A stretch of DNA of 64,000 nucleotides from Mytilus trossulus (lineage: Eukaryota; Mollusca; Bivalvia; Mytilida; Mytilidae): NCBI RefSeq assembly GCF_036588685.1, contig NC_086386.1, forward strand, positions 18,186,931-18,250,930, read 5' to 3'. How positions within the stretch are numbered: position 1 is the first letter of the stretch; each line of letters starts with the position of its first letter. Positions 36,001 through 47,026 of the stretch are shown here, in pieces. The position numbers were made by a program, and so were the translations under genes. Under the pieces are notes generated by a model that saw only the letters and a program-made list of their open reading frames with translations, searched no databases and had not been told where the DNA came from.

Positions 36001-37651
36001 CAAGATGATATCTTGTGTTTAAGTGTATGGATCTCTCTGAAATGGGGGTTTCGAAGTGGGTGGGGGGATTTTTTGCTTACCATTTTTTTAAGGGATTCCT
36101 TTTTTTTCAAAAATTTTCACAAGTTTCAAGAAGAAATATTCATTGCACAGTATTGTGCAATAGATTTGTTAGATCTTTGACCACATTATTTTGTGACAAA
36201 AACTCGTTATGTAAAAAAAAAATGAACACAATCCAAATTCAGACAGTATCAAGCATTGATATTGTGACCATATTTGTCCCAGCTGTTCAGGATTCGACCA
36301 CTGGGGTCGTATATAGCTGCGTCCTGCGGAGCACATGGTTGTGGCATACTTGTGATCACTTGCTGCATGCAATAATATTTCAATTATTGCAGTTAGATTC
36401 TAATGTTGTAAAAGGGACTGTAATTACATTGTGAATGCTATCAGGAACTAGTTTATTAATATATCTTGTTCAATTTCAAACTTCCCCTTTCATTAGATGT
36501 TGCATCAAGTTTTAATAATGTTCCCTATGATTAAACATTCTTTTTTCAAAGTGCAAACAAATACAAACTATTGATGAATTCATTATTGTTTTCAAAATTG
36601 AGAATTACATGATTACCCACCTTAAGTTTTGCAATTAAATCAATGGGTTGCTAATCAGAATATTTAGTAGTTTTATTTACAATATTAATTTCAAAATTTA
36701 TGTAAATTTACATAATTTAAAAGAGTGTGAGATAGGTGGACTTGAGTATATACAAATATTGTAAACTTATTCACTGGGTATGAGTGGAATAGTAAGTTTA
36801 TTGTCTCCGAGGTGCAACTGTTGACCTGAGGCATAGTAGAGGGCAATAATTGTATCCGAGTGGACATTAAACTTATTATTCCACTTTATCCAGCCAGTGT
36901 TTTATTATATCAAAAAAGACAACAGAAAATAAATGGCTGCAGAAAAATAAACTATCTTTATATATCAAGCAGAAATCCAACCATAACGTTTACTTCATAT
37001 TCTGAAATGCTAAGGTTATGTTTAGCACTGACTTCAACCCTAGATACAATATGTAAAAAGCAATGTTGTTACTCCCACTGTATTTTCAAAATCTTTCAAT
37101 CATGTAGTGGCATTGAAATTTCAGTGTCTTGTCTACCTAGTGGTGGTGTCACTTTTTACCATTCTAGAGTAATGCCCCTTTACAAATGGAAAATTGCTGA
37201 ATGTTTTTGTTTCCTTTCTATAACTTTTGTTTGTGTCAACCAAATAATATGAAACTTATACACAATGCTCATTACCACAGAACGCAGATGGAGTTTGAAT
37301 TTTGATTGCCTCACTTTTACTGTTCACGAGTTATGCCCCTTTCTAATGTTGCATGCTAGTGGGGGCGTCATTTGTGTCATGGACACATTCACCATTTATC
37401 TCCCTTTTATTTTGGTAAATTGTATGTAGAATTTTTTGGTAGGTTTGTTTGATATTATGTATAATAAACTAATTTTCTGAATGATATATTATATTTAAAG
37501 AACATAAACACATACATACATTGATTTTTCAGTGGGAAAACTGATGGAACTCCATGGAGAGGGTAGTGCTTCAAAGACAGTTATTACAGAATCTGGAGAA
37601 ACAGTCGAGCGACCTGAAGGATACGAACCACCAGTGTTACAATCTGTTTAA
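27099..37651 (+). CDS. RPS3A: Small ribosomal subunit protein eS1 (ribosomal protein S3a)
   Basis: Six coding exons: 27099-27160, 32374-32477, 33103-33416, 34540-34622, 35318-35427, 37533-37651 (stop TAA). Phases agree throughout and give 263 residues; human RPS3A has 264. The protein starts [16 protein letters not shown], the conserved basic tail, and carries family hallmarks such as [66 protein letters not shown] and [13 protein letters not shown]. eS1 sits on the platform of the 40S subunit near the mRNA exit and eIF3. Every intron is GT/AG. Intron 1 (5.2 kb) is filled with nested transposons; intron 5 holds a long GTC-type repeat. A pyrimidine-rich TOP-like tract lies just upstream. This is the best-supported gene in the window. 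Confidence 0.98.
27493..28302 (-). mobile_element. Internally deleted hAT transposon
   Basis: Ends CATACCTGTCAAC (27493) and GTTGACAGGTATG (to 28302) are perfect inverted repeats. ACATAC lies directly outside both ends (27487-27492, 28303-28308), a partial match to the expected 8-bp hAT duplication. Inside is the C-terminal hAT dimerisation region on the minus strand. GC-rich CCGGG/CGGGT motifs crowd the right end, perhaps subterminal transposase sites. Located in RPS3A intron 1. Confidence 0.8.
27667..28170 (-). pseudogene. hAT transposase C-terminal dimerisation fragment
   Basis: 167 residues with the hATC signature: [20 protein letters not shown], then [16 protein letters not shown] and LLSCKMN. 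Full hAT transposases have about 600 residues; the DDE-like catalytic core and zinc finger are missing, so the element is non-autonomous. The first ~30 residues look like a deletion junction reading into the element's 5' region. Confidence 0.85.
28602..28730. repeat. hAT-like short element remnant (GAGGCGTATTTAGG type)
   Basis: Begins AGAGGCGTATTTAGGCCCCC and ends near TTTCTGCCCACTG. It resembles the CAGTGGCGGATCC elements at 49524, 52941 and 53585. It is the left flank of the Mutator-like insertion. Confidence 0.5.
28731..29584. mobile_element. Mutator-like (MULE) non-autonomous element with 9-bp TSD
   Basis: 854 bp with arms of roughly 300 bases: TAGTCCGAGATTACTCTGAC at 28731 and its inverse ending at 29584. 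TGTAAACTG lies immediately outside both ends (28722-28730 and 29585-29593), an exact 9-bp duplication. Long terminal inverted repeats plus a 9-bp duplication define Mutator-like elements. The middle (29040-29230) has no open frame, so it needs a transposase in trans. Arms have diverged by small indels, and the left arm carries an extra GTTGTTCGAAG variant. Confidence 0.85.
29948..30035 (-). pseudogene. Degraded hAT transposase C-terminal relic
   Basis: The minus strand reads [19 protein letters not shown] then IAGKVKKEL, matching the hATC pattern (LA...P.TS.PVER.FS.AGK). The frame is short and closed soon on both sides. It is too small to be functional but supports the hAT assignment independently of the ends. 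Confidence 0.65.
30489..31478. mobile_element. ~990-bp inverted-repeat element nested in the hAT
   Basis: AGGCTTAAATTAAAATATTG plus TTTGTTTGCCCTTT at 30489 is the inverse of the sequence ending at 31478. Inner TACCTACCTACC/CCGACCGACC tracts lie next to the arms. A shorter relative with the same ends and GGTAGG tracts is at 37970-38227. The short open frames inside are unconvincing. No transposase is recognised; the class is unknown. Confidence 0.7.
31970..32032. repeat. Perfect 31-bp-arm palindrome with a single-base centre
   Basis: Arms 31970-32000 (AAAATAAAAGTTAAAATGTT to GACAGAAG) and 32002-32032 are exact reverse complements around one C. It sits where the core of the older Mutator-like copy should be. 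Such a structure suits a fold-back or template-switch origin. Confidence 0.9.
33940..35240. repeat. Diverged GTTCTAGAG-type repeat pieces in RPS3A introns 3 and 4
   Basis: Old copies of the repeat built on TTTACCATTCTAGAGTTGAG, ATTGCTGAATTTGC and CAACCAATTGAAATGAAA phrases. Better-preserved versions are at 37100-37420, 57105-57445 and 59690-60705. A poly-T run is at 34139-34152. No snoRNA with clear C and D boxes was found. Confidence 0.5.
35488..36340 (+). mobile_element. ATACGACC-type long repeat, copy B
   Basis: Starts TTTTTATACGACCCCCC with a nearby GTCGTCGTCC and ends TCGTATATAGCTGCG followed by the hairpin arm GCGGAGC at 36325-36331. It is much shorter than copies A and C because it lacks the 261-bp array. 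The units contain CACAAAATGAAGGTTGGGAT and GTTTAGGAATTAAGGG. Lies in RPS3A intron 5. Confidence 0.7.
37100..37420 (+). mobile_element. GTGTCAT-hairpin repeat, copy in RPS3A intron 5
   Basis: Units contain CATTCTAGAGTAATGCCCCT, GGAAAATTGCTGAA and CAACCAAATAATATGAAACT. It ends with GGGGGCGTCA and the hairpin TGTGTC/GACACA at 37373-37387, then TTC. The same tail is at 60660-60695 and, degraded, at 57415-57443. Confidence 0.7.
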
Positions 37652-37662
37652 AATGCTGGACA

Positions 37663-37668
37663 ATAAAT
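37663..37668 (+). terminator. poly(A) signal of RPS3A
   Basis: AATAAATAAA begins about a dozen bases after the stop codon, followed by an A run. Very short 3' UTRs are usual for ribosomal protein genes. Confidence 0.75.
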
Positions 37669-37969
37669 AAAAAAAAAATTCAATGATGTGTTATGTCTTT
37701 CAGCTGATGAATATGCACATGTACATAGTCATTGAAACAGAATTGGTCAATGTTGCAATTATTTTAATATTCTTTTGTATAAATACCTCTTCTCTAGGCA
37801 ATGAACTGATTGTCAGTCTTTGTAAGAATCGTGAGTGGAAGCTACGAGTTTCAGATAAAAGCGTATGGTGCTCGATTATGCATCATTTCTGTAATATGAT
37901 GCGGTAAACTGCCAATGCACAATTTATATTGGCCTCTAAGAAGTTCCTCTTAAATTTTGATGTTGACCG

Positions 37970-38227
37970 TAAGGCCACACTTAAAAATATTTTGGTTTGC
38001 CCAAACCCTACCCAAAGGTTGAGACGGTGGGTAGGGTAGGTAGGTAGGCATTTTCTTTTCTTTTTTGAAAAAAAGAAATTGTGAAGTATCAGATGTTTAT
38101 TAGTCTTCATGCCTATTTGATTAAAAAAAGACTTCTTCAAATTAGGACAATAAAAGAATTTGAGTAGGCAGCTTTTTTCTGGGTAGGTAGCATTTGGGCA
38201 AACATACCTATTATTTATTATGGCCTA
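37970..38227. mobile_element. Short inverted-repeat element with GGTAGG tracts
   Basis: TAAGGCCACACTTAAAAATA and TTTGCCCAAACCCTACCC at the left, with GGGTAGGTAGCATTTGGGC and TATTATGGCCTA at the right, are inverted. It is related to the ends of the element at 30489-31478. It lies just downstream of RPS3A. Confidence 0.65.
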
Positions 38228-38739
38228 AAATGGCTTGTGAAACTGATATCTGTAAGACATTTGATAGTTGCAAGTATCAAAATTTTGAATAGGCAACAAG
38301 GGCATTGATTTATCCAATTACAAGTATATTGACAGCTACTGCCTTTAACAATAAGCAAAGAAGATATATTTATAGTTCACTATAAAAGACCCACAGTCTT
38401 GACGAAATTTGCCTCAGTTGATAAGAGAATCCCAAGATTTCAAATTCATACTACAGCAATTAAATAGTAGCAATCTTACAGTTACGAATGACAACCAATG
38501 GATAACATCCCTGGCTTTGGACAGGCATAAGATGTCAGAAAAAGGATTTACAAAAAAACAAAGCAGATTATCTCCCCTGTAATCACTGCCCATGGACAAA
38601 ATTGAGTAGAAAAAAGTATAGTTTCACCCAGTAAACATGTAAATTACAACAAAACTTTGTACCATTAATGCACACGTAATGTCCAGAAGGTGATTTAATT
38701 CAAAGTTCATGTGCTTGAGATGGGATTTTTGAACATTTA

Positions 38740-39400
38740 AAGGTAAGGCCACACCAATTTGATTTATAGTTCTTTGGATTTTCCCGCTCCTGTTTTTTTT
38801 TCGAAATCAAGTTTTCAACAACAAAAACTACCGCTTTCGTATTTTTAGTAAATTTTTTGCTCCAAAATTAGTCTTGCCTTGTTTGTTTTTTTCTTTGACG
38901 CTTTTTTTCCTGTAATCAAAGCTCGGTTCAAACGCACGTGTGATCAATCAATAAAAAAAAAAAATGTTGAGCCATCTGTTGTGGTTTCGGCTTAATGCAG
39001 AGGACAGCTAAAAACAGCTATCTGTTTGTACTTTTATGAAGCTCAAAGGGTAAAGTCTGTCAATATTTCGATATCAAACACATACAAAAATTCGTCAACA
39101 GCCGTCAGCATCACCTCTCATAGTCCGATATTACTGACATTCAACGGTTAGAAAAGCTGGGGCTGGTCTAGCAAAACAGCAGTTTGACGTCAGAGTACTG
39201 ACATGGATATTTTTGTGTTGGGATAAAATATTGTACAAAAATTTATACACTCAAGATAGTGCGGTGACAAAATAGGAAAAAGTCGATTATTAAAGAAGTT
39301 TAATTTCACTTCATGGTACACGGCTAAAAATTGGCACAGTACTAGAAAAATGATTTTACTTGAATTTAAGATTGGTCGTCAAAAAGTCGTATGGTGCAGT
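38740..39400. repeat. Degraded repeat pieces
   Basis: Starts like the previous element (TAAGGCCACACCAATTTG) and then diverges. Around 39140-39200, AAAGCTGGGGCTGG and TGACGTCAGAGTACTG resemble the Mutator-like arm at 28731. These are likely old fragments of both families. No gene seen. Confidence 0.4.
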
Positions 39401-39404
39401 TTTT

Positions 39405-40635
39405 TAGCTCACCTGACCTGAAAGGTCAAGTGAGCTTTTCTCATCACTTGGCGTCCGTCGTCCGTAAACTTTTACAAAAATCTTCTCCTCTGAAACTACT
39501 GGGCCAAATTTAACCAAACTTGGCCACAATCATCCTTGGGGTATCTAGTTTAAAAAATGTGTCCGGTGACCTGGCCATCCAACCAAGATGGCCGCCATGG
39601 CTAAAAATAGAACACAGGGGTAAAATGTATATTTTGGCTTATATCTTTGAAACCAAAACATTTAGAGCAAATCTGACATGGGGTAAAATTGTTGATCAGG
39701 TCAAGATCTATCTGCTCTGAAATTTTCAGACAAATCGGACAACATGTTGTTGGGTTGCTGCCCCTGAATTGGTTATTTTAAGGAAATTTTGCAGTTTTTG
39801 GTTATTATCTTGAATACTATTATAGATAGAGTTAAACTGTAAACAGCAATAATGTTCAGCAAAGTAAGACCTACAAATAAGTCAACATGATCAAAATTGT
39901 CAGTCAACCCCTTAAGGAGTTATTGCCCTTTATAGTCAATTTTTCGTAATTTTTTGTTACTTGTTCAAAAATCTTCTTCTCTGAAACTTCATTGCCAAAT
40001 TTAATTAAACTTGGCCACAATTAACATTGTGGTATATAGTTTAAAAAATGTGTCCGATGACCCCGCCTACCAAACAAAATGGCCGACATGGCTAAAATTA
40101 GAACATAGTGTTATAATGCAGTTTTTGAATTATATCTTTGAAACTAAGATATTTAGGGAAAATCTTTCAACATTTAAATGTCCATCAGAATAAGATCTAT
40201 TCCCTCACAAATTATCAGATGAATCTGACAACTCGTTGTTGGGTTGCTGCCCTTAAATTGGTAATTTTAAGGAAATTTTGCAGTTTTTGGTTATTATCTT
40301 GAATACCATTATAGATAGAGATATACTGTAAACAGCAATAATGTTCAGCAAAGTAAGATCTACAAATAAGTCAACATGATCAAAATTGTTAGAGGACCCC
40401 TTAAGGAGTTATTGCCCTTTATATTCAATATTGAACAACTTTTCGTCATTTTTGTAACTTGTACAGAAATCTTCTTTTCTAAGACTATGGGCCAAATTTA
40501 ACCAAACTTGGCCACAATCGTTACTAGGGTATCTATTTAAAAAAAGTGTCTAATGACCCCACCTACCAACCAAGATGACCGACATCAGTAAATACAGTAA
40601 CAGGTGAGCGACACAGGCTCTTGAGAGCCTCTAGT
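39405..40635 (+). mobile_element. AGCTCACCTG-type repeat (Helitron-like candidate)
   Basis: A 5' hairpin at 39406-39436 pairs AGCTCAC with GTGAGCT and TGACCT with AGGTCA. Next come CGTCCGTCGTCCG, then two and a half units of about 500 bases built on GGGCCAAATTTAACCAAACT plus TGGCCACAAT, and TTGTTGGGTTGCTGCCC. The 3' end has CAGGTGAGCG (inverse of the start) and a perfect hairpin AGGCTCTTGAGAGCCT at 40615-40630, directly followed by CTAG. A hairpin next to CTRR is the 3' hallmark of Helitrons. I recognise the repeat as very common in molluscs. It has no coding capacity. Confidence 0.65.
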
Positions 40636-41674
40636 TTTATTTCAGCTTTAAATCAGCGAATTTGACATCAAATGTAGATCATTAGTGGCATGCAATTTGG
40701 CTTTTTATTCAAAAGCTGTCATCGCATATCTTTCTTTTTTGTTTTATTCAAACATCAGACATAGTGTTTTATGCATTAGGCGAAAAGGGTAATCCTCAAA
40801 GCCTTTTGATGACAAATTATGAAGGTACAAACTACTATTAACGGGGACATTTTGTGTTTTACTCGATTCCAACATCATACAATAAGGCGCTGATGAATAC
40901 ATTATATCGTATCGACTATAAAGTAATAAAACTGCTATTTTTCTTTTCATGTACACATGTTTTTATGAGATAATATTGTTTAAAACAATATTTTTTTTAA
41001 TTTTAAAATCTCTGCTTAACAATCATTTATACTTACGGACGGATTGACGACTACAAACAAAAATCTATGACAAAATTTGGAGGGCGATTTTAACTTTCCA
41101 ATGTCAATTCCCCAGGTCTCAATGTACTGTACTCCTCTGCGCCATCGTATAATGTGCACATATCTCAAATAATACCCTACCTTGGTGCTTGTTCAGTCAA
41201 TAAATACTTCATGAACAGGGGGTGAACCTCTGACTACTTAAAACAGGCCACAGGATTTAAAGGGATATTAACACATATTAGTCGACGATAATATCAAGAC
41301 GGCAGGGTAAGAGTAGAAGAACGACGCAAATGGCAAACAGAATTCTGCAAAGCTCTATATGGACCACCCAAGATAACACGAAACATACTGAAAAACAGGG
41401 GTTATCTCGTGTGCCCCCGGAAGGTTTAGAAGATTCTGTTTCAATTGTAACACCTGAGTGTCGAACGTGGAAATTTAATTTTGGGGACATGTACTGAATT
41501 ATGAAGACCTGGCGACTAAAACAGAACAGACAACAGCAGGAGGTCACCCTATCACGAGTAATGATACCTTTAAGCTCTGTCGTTGTCCATCCCATTAGTA
41601 ACATTTTGCGGTTTACAATTTTGAGATATTAAGTATAAGATCAGATCTGAAAATTTGCAATAATTCCTGCTTGT
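40636..41674. other. Intergenic, nothing recognised
   Basis: Several open frames under 110 codons on the minus strand (40744, 41278) lack family motifs, splice context or codon bias. No transposon ends were seen. Confidence 0.35.
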
Positions 41675-41748
41675 AACATATTGATTCTTCTAACATATTG
41701 ATACTTCTAACATATTGATACTTTTAACATATTGATACTTTTGATATG
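41675..41748. repeat. 18-bp tandem repeat, 4 units
   Basis: TAACATATTGATACTTCT repeated about four times with one or two substitutions. Confidence 0.9.
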
Positions 41749-41869
41749 CATGACACAACCAAACTGAACTATTTCTTTTTTCTTTTCTGGAATTCCACTA
41801 GTTTTGGTTAAAAAAATAACCATCGGTAACTTACGTTATGTTGTCTGTAATGTTTTTTTGAGACATACA

Positions 41870-42040
41870 GACAAAATGGCAGCCGGCTCAAGTCAAGAAC
41901 TCGAAGTCACGGCTATCAAAGGTTGTGCTCTGTGTACTATTGTCTGTTGGTGTTTTCCATTTTTTGGCCATGGCGATGTCAGTTTATTTTCGACTAATGA
42001 CTTTTAATGTCCCTTTGGTATATTTTGTCTCTCATTCATA
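41870..42040 (+). repeat. Dispersed repeat tail (TGTCCCTTTGGTAT type)
   Basis: GCCATGGCGATGTCAGTTTA and TTTTAATGTCCCTTTGGTAT match a common mussel repeat tail; a relative is at 17400-17530. An ATG with good context at 41876 opens a short frame (MAAGSSQELEVTAIKG) before the repeat; I cannot tell whether it is an exon. Confidence 0.5.
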
Positions 42041-42273
42041 TGCTTGCATCTATTGTAAAGAAAACTACAACCAAGACGAGGAATTTCATTCTCTAAAACA
42101 GAACATTTAAGTAAAGGCTGTTTAATTAATACTTATTTATCATATAGCCACTGTAAACCTTTACTGGGAGTTAATCTGTTTTATTTTGAATTACAAGAAC
42201 ATTCACAGAAGAAAGTTTTTTACCATCAGCAGTGTGATATAAATGTTGTCCCTAGTTCAGATATCAAATCACT

Positions 42274-42910
42274 TAACGTAAGGGTACCCACATTGCACCG
42301 AGTACCCAAATTGCACCTATTTAGAAAAAATAGCAAGGGAAATTTTCCATGATTTCCTAGAGACTTAACCATTTGTATTTTTATGATTTGATACTCTGCA
42401 CGTCTTTTAACATAGGTAAACATATTTAGATATACACAAAACGTTCACAGTATATTTATCAACAGATGGACTGTTTACTGAAAAAGCAAAATGTACGAAA
42501 ACGTCACCATGCGACGTCATCAAAACGTCATCTTTTTAAAATTAGGAAATACAATATGTTACAAGTATCCATTTCGTAAAATATGAAGAGTAAGCATGGA
42601 CTAATATCCAATTGTTAAAAAATATTTGAAGAAATTAAACAAAAGCTCGGTTATTAGACTTTTGATGATGTGAAATTAAGCATGGATGCAATTTGGGTAC
42701 CCCTAATTACAGAATCATGGATGGTTTGGTGGTTGATTCAAACCCATTTTTTTATGACTCAATATGGATTAAAAATTAAATTGGTGTACCTATACAATAA
42801 AGAAGGATAGGGCTACAAAATAAACACAGTATGGACATTTTTTTCTTCATAAAAAAAAACGTAGGTGTAAAAACTGTCAAAATAGGTGCAATTTGAGTAC
42901 CGTCACGTTA
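42274..42910. mobile_element. 637-bp inverted-repeat element with repeated GTGCAATTTGGGTACC motifs
   Basis: TAACGTAAGGGTACCCACAT at 42274 is the imperfect inverse of the end at 42910. Inside both ends the motif GGTGCAATTT.GGTACC recurs (42280-42320, 42690-42705, 42885-42902) in both orientations. No open frame of note. Confidence 0.65.
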
Positions 42911-43280
42911 TACAGACCAGACTGTAGGTATAACGACCACGACAATCGGAAACATTCTACAGATTACAGTCATGTGATCATGGCAAGTGAATACTGTCGA
43001 TGCGGATCACAGATGTTGTTTTTTTCTGGACTTTTGTTTAGATATATTTTGAGTTTCATGCAGCAGGACAGGACATTTCTTTCAATACAGGGTATTTTTG
43101 GCATTTCTGATATTTCAGTTGTTTTATGTCCCACATAAAATAGATTGACATGGACAAAGTGTATTTTGTAACGACGATGCTGTCCGATGGTGATGGATAA
43201 AAGCTCGCTATATGTGGTACACAAACATTTGACCACCACTCTATTGCAATGCACAGCACGTTAAATGTCCGAAGTTCAAC

Positions 43281-44094
43281 CACAGGCACTTGTCTCAAAA
43301 AAAAATTCCTATATACCTTAATATAACACAAGGTACTTAACTAAATTTTTGAATAATGACACCCATTCCCAAATTCCCGTTATTTTTTGTATTTCTCGGT
43401 TGTCAAACCTACTTAAACTTAATATGCCGTAAATCTAAATTGATTTATCTACACAATGGTATATGACACGACTATCGTTGTTGTCGGGATCATTAGTAGC
43501 AGGCCTCAGAAGTCGGTCAACGGGATGTTTTTTTGCATTCGTCTCAATTTTTGGCAACACCCAGTACGCATGTAATTTTATACTGGTTTCTCATTGGTCA
43601 ATCGTCTGGCTAAAAATAAATATGGGAAATTTTGGTCAATTTATAACTCTACATTAGTGTCGTTGTGTGCACGTGTGTTTCATAACAAATTTCTTTGGGT
43701 TTGTTTCATATAAACTGTAAAGAATTTACAATAAAGGTAATAATTCATAGTCAGAGGGAAGCTGACAGTTTTTATCTTAATAATTTTTTATAATAATTCA
43801 ATCACTGCGGGCTGGGTGTTGCCAAAAATTGAGACGAATGCAAAAAACATCCCGTTGACCGACTTCTGAGGCCTGCTACCAATGATCCCGACAACAATGA
43901 TAGTCGTGTCATATACCATTGTGTAGATAAATCAATTTAGATTTACGGCATATTAAGATTAAGTAGGTTTGACAACCGAGAAATACAAAAATAACGTGAA
44001 TTCGAGACTGGGTGTCATTTTTCAAAAAAATTAGTTAAGTACCTTGTGTTATATTAAGGTATATAGGAATTTTTTTTTGAGACAAGTGCCTGTG
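43281..44094. mobile_element. 814-bp long-TIR element with 8-bp TSD
   Basis: Arms of about 290 bases begin CACAGGCACTTGTCTCAAAA and end with the inverse. AGTTCAAC flanks both ends exactly (43273-43280, 44095-44102). The arms are about 95% alike. The ~240-base spacer (43572-43810) has no open frame. An 8-bp duplication fits hAT or P-type groups; such long arms are unusual for hAT, so the class is open. Confidence 0.85.
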
Positions 44095-44305
44095 AGTTCA
44101 ACATAGATATTAGCAATTTTATTATAGGATTCGTGCTTAAGAATTGTGTCGTGTTCTTTAAACACTATGGACCAATACTGACATCCGAGATTTGCCAAAC
44201 CTTCATGCACTTGCGGAAATATGTATTCCAGCCAATGGTCAGAACGTCGTAATAATGTTACCACATTACAAAAGTCATTTGAGGTCTGAATTACTGATTA
44301 AATAT

Positions 44306-44468
44306 AGATTCTTACATTGATACCAGTGGATTATCGGATTTATCCAATCGAGATAGTTAAATTATCAATTTTAAAGTTCGATCCGCCTCAGCGAGTACTT
44401 TAAAATTTATAATTTAACTATCGAGATTGGATAAATCCGATAATCCACGAGTAACTATGTAAGAATCT
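44306..44468. mobile_element. 163-bp hairpin MITE
   Basis: Arms of ~70 bases start AGATTCTTACAT and contain TGGATTATCGGATTTATCC; the loop is GATCCGCCTCAGCG. Arms are nearly identical except near the outer ends. No target duplication was identified. Confidence 0.8.
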
Positions 44469-45904
44469 GTTTCTCTAATGATTAAAAAGACATTTTCATT
44501 TTTTACCGAAAATCCCCTTCGAGTGCCTTTCACATTGCACGAAGTTGTCAATTTCATTAACACCTGTTATCATATTTTGGTTCAGCCAGTCAGCAAAAAA
44601 GGTCATGACCCTTAAAATCATCCAATGATCTTCTGAGATCACCAGCAACCACACGTTGATTAAATTTTTTTATACAATGGGTTCGAAAAGGGATAAATTT
44701 CCATAGAATTAGAGAAAGTTTAGTATATTTAGAGCTATGTCAATAAATCCTGCATAAAAAATATGATCTTGCGTCACTTAGTTTGGGATTGAATAACCGA
44801 AACTCTCTCCATTTTCAAAAGAATAAAAGGCTGTTCTATCATAAAACATATCTTTAAATGATTTATTTTACTTCTAATACAAAAAATATTTCATAGAAAT
44901 CTTCATGAAATCTTTAAACCTCAATCATAAGTATGTTTTGAAATAATTTTTGTTGTCTGTTTTGCATGAAGCGAATCCAACGTATACATGGTATATGGCT
45001 AAAACTTAAGTTTTCACTTTTAGTGATGTATACTAGAATGGTTATAGTAAAAAATACATATTTGTTCATAATTTTTTATAAATTTTGTTAAGTTTTGACA
45101 GACGTTGTTCTTATTATTTGAAAAAAAATACATCATTTACAACTGAAAACTACCCCCCTTTTTGTAAAGTCGCATACGTGTGATCGGAAATCTCATTTAT
45201 TGATGGGTTTCCACTTTTTGGATGACAAATTGAATAAGAAAGACAATAGATTTAAGTTTTCAATCATTCTACTGTAAAAATGGTATTTAAATTGGAGTTA
45301 GATACTCAATTTTGTTTTTCCTTGAAAACGACCTGTGACCTTTGATCAAGATTTCTGAAAAACTGCACTATATTTTCTTTTGACGACCAGAAGAATCTCA
45401 AAGTACACATATTTCCGAATCCAATGATAGATAATATAGCCGTGTACCATTTTTGACGATTACATTTTCTCAATTCCGACTTTGGTCACCGGCCTAAGAA
45501 GAGTCCGACTCTGTAATGAAAGAAGAAGACAACAAAACCAGAATGGGAAACAACGGTGCTATGTTAGATTTGTGAGTTTTCTACCATTATCAAGGGTAAG
45601 CACATGCAACATAGCTTCCTGAATACTAATACTGAAAATTCTAAAGTTATTTTGAATTTTCTATATGAATTAATGCATCATTATATAAAACAAGATGTAG
45701 AAACAAATGTACATTTAATACCTGAAGAAACAAATAAACATTTACCTGAATTTGGGCTTATATAGTTAAGTCGGTTGTTTTCTGGGTTTGAAATTAAAAA
45801 ATGACATGCAGGTGTGTGAGGATGAGCAAGAAATAAGTATGCTACAACTTAAGTTACAAAACTGTAATCTGATATTTCAAATTTGACATTTTGTACAACA
45901 GTTT
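44469..45904. other. Intergenic, nothing recognised
   Basis: AT-rich. GTGTACCATTTTTGACGA at 45440 is similar in reverse to GGTACACGGCTAAAAATTGG at 39320, a hint of another diffuse repeat. No gene or transposon ends. Confidence 0.35.
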
Positions 45905-46195
45905 TCATACGACGGCAACAAATTTTGCGGTAATATTTTGGTATGACCTTGGCGTCGTCGTCGGAAGACGCATTGGTTTTCGCACTATAACTTAAGTTTA
46001 AAGTAAATAAAAATCTATGAAATGAGTAGGTTCAGTAAGACACCTATTTGGCCCCACAATATAGCAGTTTTGGAAAATTGTGAAAATGTAATCTTTAAGC
46101 TATATTATGGAAAGTATATAAAATGCCTCTGCTATTGTATTGTCAAAAACAGCTCATATTTATGTAGCAGAGGCATTTTATATGAACTTTCCATA

Positions 46196-47026
46196 ATACA
46201 ATACAATACAATATTTTTTATTGTCAATCAAAGACGCCCTAAAAGAGCAGTATAATTACAAGCAATTTGTTACAATGATTATTATTAATTCTTAATGATA
46301 TGCAAATGACAAAATATAGAATAAAGAAAATGAGCCCAAAAGTAAAATTAAAACCACAGATATTTATATATGCATATATTGAACATGTAAAAATTATTTT
46401 AAGCTGTTTATGGATACCATTAGTGCCATAAAATTTAAACTTGGTCTATGAATGATTCACTGGGTCAGCGAATTGGCATTGCCAAGTATTTACCTTTTTA
46501 TCAGTTTATCCCTCTCAGTCCAGAGACTGATTATTAAATTACATAAGTGTTTTAGAACTTCTAGATTCTCACAACCCATTAGCCATATAAACATTTTTTT
46601 CATCATTACATTTCTTTAAATAAGGATAAGAAATACAAAGTTCTTTAATAAATTTCATTCTGTATGTTTCTAATTTTTTGCATTGTAGGAGAAAGTGGAT
46701 CTCATCTTCCACCTCCTCCTCACATAGTTTACAAATACGCTCATGAGCTGGGATGTTTTTGTGTCTCCCTGTTTCAATTGAAAGTTGATGGTCTCCAATC
46801 CTTAGTTTTGTTAATGCCTGCCTTCGTTTAGAGTTAAGCAGGTTTAAATAAGGTTCAAAATTAAAATTCGTTTTGAATAAACGAAATGTGCGAAGTTTAT
46901 TTTTTTTGGTTATTAATACTTCGCACATCATTAAAAATGTTATTTTCCATTCTTTTATATATAATCCTTTAAGTTTTCCCATGACTATTTTTTTAATACA
47001 ATATTTACTGTTATGTAGTTATAATT
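46196..47026 (-). mobile_element. LINE 3'-end fragment
   Basis: Minus-strand insertion inside the hairpin. It ends with the C-terminal ORF2 region, a 3' UTR and a (TATTG)n tail at 46196-46212. AT-rich sequence matching ATAATA is present at both junctions, a likely short duplication. Heavily 5'-truncated. Confidence 0.75.
46569..46982 (-). pseudogene. LINE ORF2 C-terminal zinc-like domain
   Basis: 137 residues with LLNSKRRQALTKLRIGDHQL, then HERICKLCEEEVEDEIHFLL and QCKKLE. The C..C...H...C pattern is the RT-associated zinc-binding end common in bivalve and other animal LINEs. The RT domain itself is absent. The stop at 46569 is likely the natural ORF2 stop. Confidence 0.85.

Noticed and set aside
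36015-36434. 139-codon frame in RPS3A intron 5
   Set aside because: Overlaps the conserved hairpin tail of a dispersed repeat on the coding strand; no family match.
41804-42007. Possible exon with ATGGCAGCC start
   Set aside because: Short, no good donor after ATCAAAG, and it runs into a known repeat tail.
44049-44264. 71-codon minus-strand frame
   Set aside because: It starts outside and ends inside the 814-bp inverted-repeat element; no motif.
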